Source: UBA3937 sp050951585 (GTDB lineage: Bacteria; Bacillota; Peptococcia; DRI-13; DTU073). Taken from it: 64,000 nucleotides of DNA. Both the position numbers and the translations under genes were made by a program. The stretch lies in NCBI GenBank assembly GCA_050951585.1, contig JBMNJI010000007.1, positions 1 to 64,000 on the forward strand, read 5' to 3'. The notes under the pieces are model-generated. The model made no database searches. It saw nothing but the letters and a program-made list of their open reading frames with translations, and had not been told where the DNA came from. Positions 62,545-64,000 of the stretch are shown here, piece after piece (the first letter of the stretch is position 1; the number at the start of each line of letters is the position of its first letter).

Positions 62545-63363
62545 ATGCTCAGTGGTTGGCAGGAAGTAATTGATTATCCCCTGGGGAAAAGGAGCCCCAA
62601 ACCCAGGGAAAAAGGCCTGACGATGGTCATTGATAAAGGATTGGGTTTAAGAGAATTAAGAGACCTCCTGGAAGTAGCCGGAAAGTACCTGGATCTTCTG
62701 AAGCTGGGTTTTGGAACCTCTGTCCTTTATCGCGACAGCGTGCTGAAGGCGAAAATCAAGCTTTGCCGGGAATATCGCGTTCAAGTATACCCCGGAGGCA
62801 CCTTAATGGAAATCGCCATCCAACAAAACCGCTTCGAAACATATCTGACGGAGGCCAAAAGATTAGGTTTTCAAACATTAGAAATCTCCGATGGGACGAT
62901 TCCCCTTGATCCCGCCACACGCCGCTATTGCCTTAAACGCGCGCAAAAAGCCGGTTTTACCGTCATCACAGAATTAGGGAAAAAGGATCCCCGACAAGTA
63001 CTATCACTACAAGACCTGACGGAACAATGTGCGGAAGATTTGGCCAACGGGGCCTGGAAAGTAATCATGGAAGCGAGGGACAGCGGAAAAGGAATCGGTA
63101 TTTATGATCAGCAAGGACAAATACAGGAAGAGAAGCTGGAAAAACTCATACAAGGGCTGCCGTCCCCCGAAAAAATAATCTGGGAAGCACCTCTGAAAAA
63201 CCAGCAGGTAGCGCTGATCCAAAAATTCGGCCCCGAGGTTAACCTCGGGAATATCCAGCCGCCGGAGCTCTTTGCCCTGGAAGCATTAAGAACAGGTTTA
63301 CGAAACAATACCTTGTGTCTTGCTCCGCAAATAACCGGCACTGCCTCTCCCTGCTGTTCCTAG
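62545..63363 (+). CDS. comA: Phosphosulfolactate synthase (ComA)
   Basis: The 272-residue TIM-barrel enzyme joins sulfite to phosphoenolpyruvate. Motifs are TMVIDKGLGLRELRDLL, LDLLKLGFGTS and YPGGTLMEIA, then ISDGTIPLDP and VIMEARDSGKGIGIYD. AAGGAGT precedes ATG. In archaea this starts coenzyme M synthesis; in spore-forming Bacillus its homologue (YitD) makes sulfolactate for the spore. The partner gene comB follows. Confidence 0.93.
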   Translation: MLSGWQEVIDYPLGKRSPKPREKGLTMVIDKGLGLRELRDLLEVAGKYLDLLKLGFGTSVLYRDSVLKAKIKLCREYRVQVYPGGTLMEIAIQQNRFETYLTEAKRLGFQTLEISDGTIPLDPATRRYCLKRAQKAGFTVITELGKKDPRQVLSLQDLTEQCAEDLANGAWKVIMEARDSGKGIGIYDQQGQIQEEKLEKLIQGLPSPEKIIWEAPLKNQQVALIQKFGPEVNLGNIQPPELFALEALRTGLRNNTLCLAPQITGTASPCCS

Positions 63364-63445
63364 GAAATTTTGCCAATCGAAAGCATCTTCCGCAATCTCT
63401 TGGCCGGGATTGTATTTTAAGTATTTTTCTTGGGAGGGTCTGCTG

Positions 63446-64000
63446 GTGAAGGTAGAAATCTGTTTTACGGCGCAAGAACTTACGCCCTCTCTGGCCTACG
63501 GTAAAACCATTGTGATTCTGGATGTTTTCCGTACTTCATCCACCATTATTACCGCGCTTGCCAAAGGAGCAGCCAGAGTCATACCCGCCTGTTCGCCGGA
63601 AAATGCCGTAGCGCTGAAGAAACACTACCCTTGCTCCCTGTTGGGTGGAGAATATCAAAACGAGCGAATCGCTTCTTTTGACCTGGGGAATTCGCCCCTG
63701 GAATATACCCACGAACTGATCAAAGATAAAACTGTAATCCTCTCGACCACTAATGGTACAGGAAGTATTCATATAGCCGGAGAGGCCGGCGCTGCCAAAA
63801 TCTTGATCGGTTCCTTTCTTAATGCACACGCTCTCGCGAAAAGACTTCAGGAAGATCTTCACGACATCCTAGTGGTTTGTGTGGGGACCCAGGGTGAATT
63901 TTCTTTAGAGGATACCTGCTGTGCGGGATACTTGCTGCATCTCTTACAAGGGACCAGGAAACTGTTTATTAACGACCGCGCCTTAAATGCGTTAGCCTTA
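63446..64000 (+). CDS. comB: 2-phosphosulfolactate phosphatase (ComB), partial
   Basis: GTG 63446, 8 nt after GGGAGG, opens 185 codons that run off the window. VILDVFRTSSTI, ACSPENAVALKK, GGEYQNERIASFDLGNSPLEY in adjacent pieces, and STTNGTGSI are ComB motifs. It dephosphorylates the product of ComA to sulfolactate. The 82-bp gap to comA holds nothing special, so they form one operon. Confidence 0.93.
   Translation, partial: MKVEICFTAQELTPSLAYGKTIVILDVFRTSSTIITALAKGAARVIPACSPENAVALKKHYPCSLLGGEYQNERIASFDLGNSPLEYTHELIKDKTVILSTTNGTGSIHIAGEAGAAKILIGSFLNAHALAKRLQEDLHDILVVCVGTQGEFSLEDTCCAGYLLHLLQGTRKLFINDRALNALAL

Noticed and set aside
1..64000. tRNA, rRNA or CRISPR arrays
   Set aside because: Intergenic regions were read for tRNA-like cloverleaf ends, rRNA motifs and regularly spaced repeats; none was found.

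Overview
The window looks like chromosomal DNA of an anaerobic, endospore-forming Firmicute (Clostridia-like, moderate GC). Spore genes support this: a GerA/GerB/GerC germinant-receptor operon, a YtfJ/GerW-type protein, and a ComA/ComB pair of the kind used for spore sulfolactate. Typical Gram-positive regulation (T-box, PyrR-type attenuator, TPP riboswitch) and a 2-hydroxyacyl-CoA dehydratase-type activase fit too. The species cannot be named from sequence alone.

Layout. 1-1461: an ABC permease under a TPP riboswitch and an SseB-like protein. 1563-1753: one copy of a structured repeat abutting a peptidase T-like gene. 3113-5612: strong promoter, T-box leader (probable Phe specifier), DAHP synthase and prephenate dehydratase. 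5613-6400: an intergenic region holding what looks like a large, highly folded RNA on the minus strand. 6401-10608: glutaminyl-tRNA synthetase, a peptide-binding lipoprotein and a GntR regulator. 10813-20914: a complete de novo pyrimidine operon pyrB-pyrC-carA-carB-pyrK-pyrD-pyrF-pyrE behind a PyrR-type attenuator; its CarA has lost the glutaminase Cys and His. 21348-30293: DegV, a secreted protein, a nucleoside kinase, the activase, a second repeat copy, an aminotransferase, ytfI/ytfJ-like genes, and DUF421 and DUF4363 proteins. 30321-40326: a type IV secretion/conjugation module (VirD4, pilin, VirB6-like, PrgI, VirB4, surface protein) without a visible relaxase or integrase and with several frameshifts. 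40567-47269: an operon of an ECF sigma factor, a 1695-residue membrane-anchored alpha-2-macroglobulin whose cytoplasmic N-terminus could be the anti-sigma, and a Memo-like lipoprotein. 47431-53476: asd, a DUF815 ATPase, a large secreted protein and an M23 hydrolase. 53627-56747: a zinc uptake operon with its Fur-family repressor and a perfect palindromic operator. 57331-61805: the germination operon with a frameshifted gerC and a small membrane protein. 61931-64000: a small helical protein and comA-comB.

Working together: the pyr genes make UMP from carbonate, ammonia (perhaps not glutamine), aspartate and PRPP. The T-box tunes phenylalanine synthesis to tRNA charging. The Zur repressor probably controls its own transporter operon. 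The sigma/macroglobulin/Memo operon is probably a cell-surface sensing unit. The two signals that most deserve attention are the minus-strand structured RNA at 5773-6185 and this sigma/macroglobulin/Memo operon, followed by the glutaminase-dead CarA.
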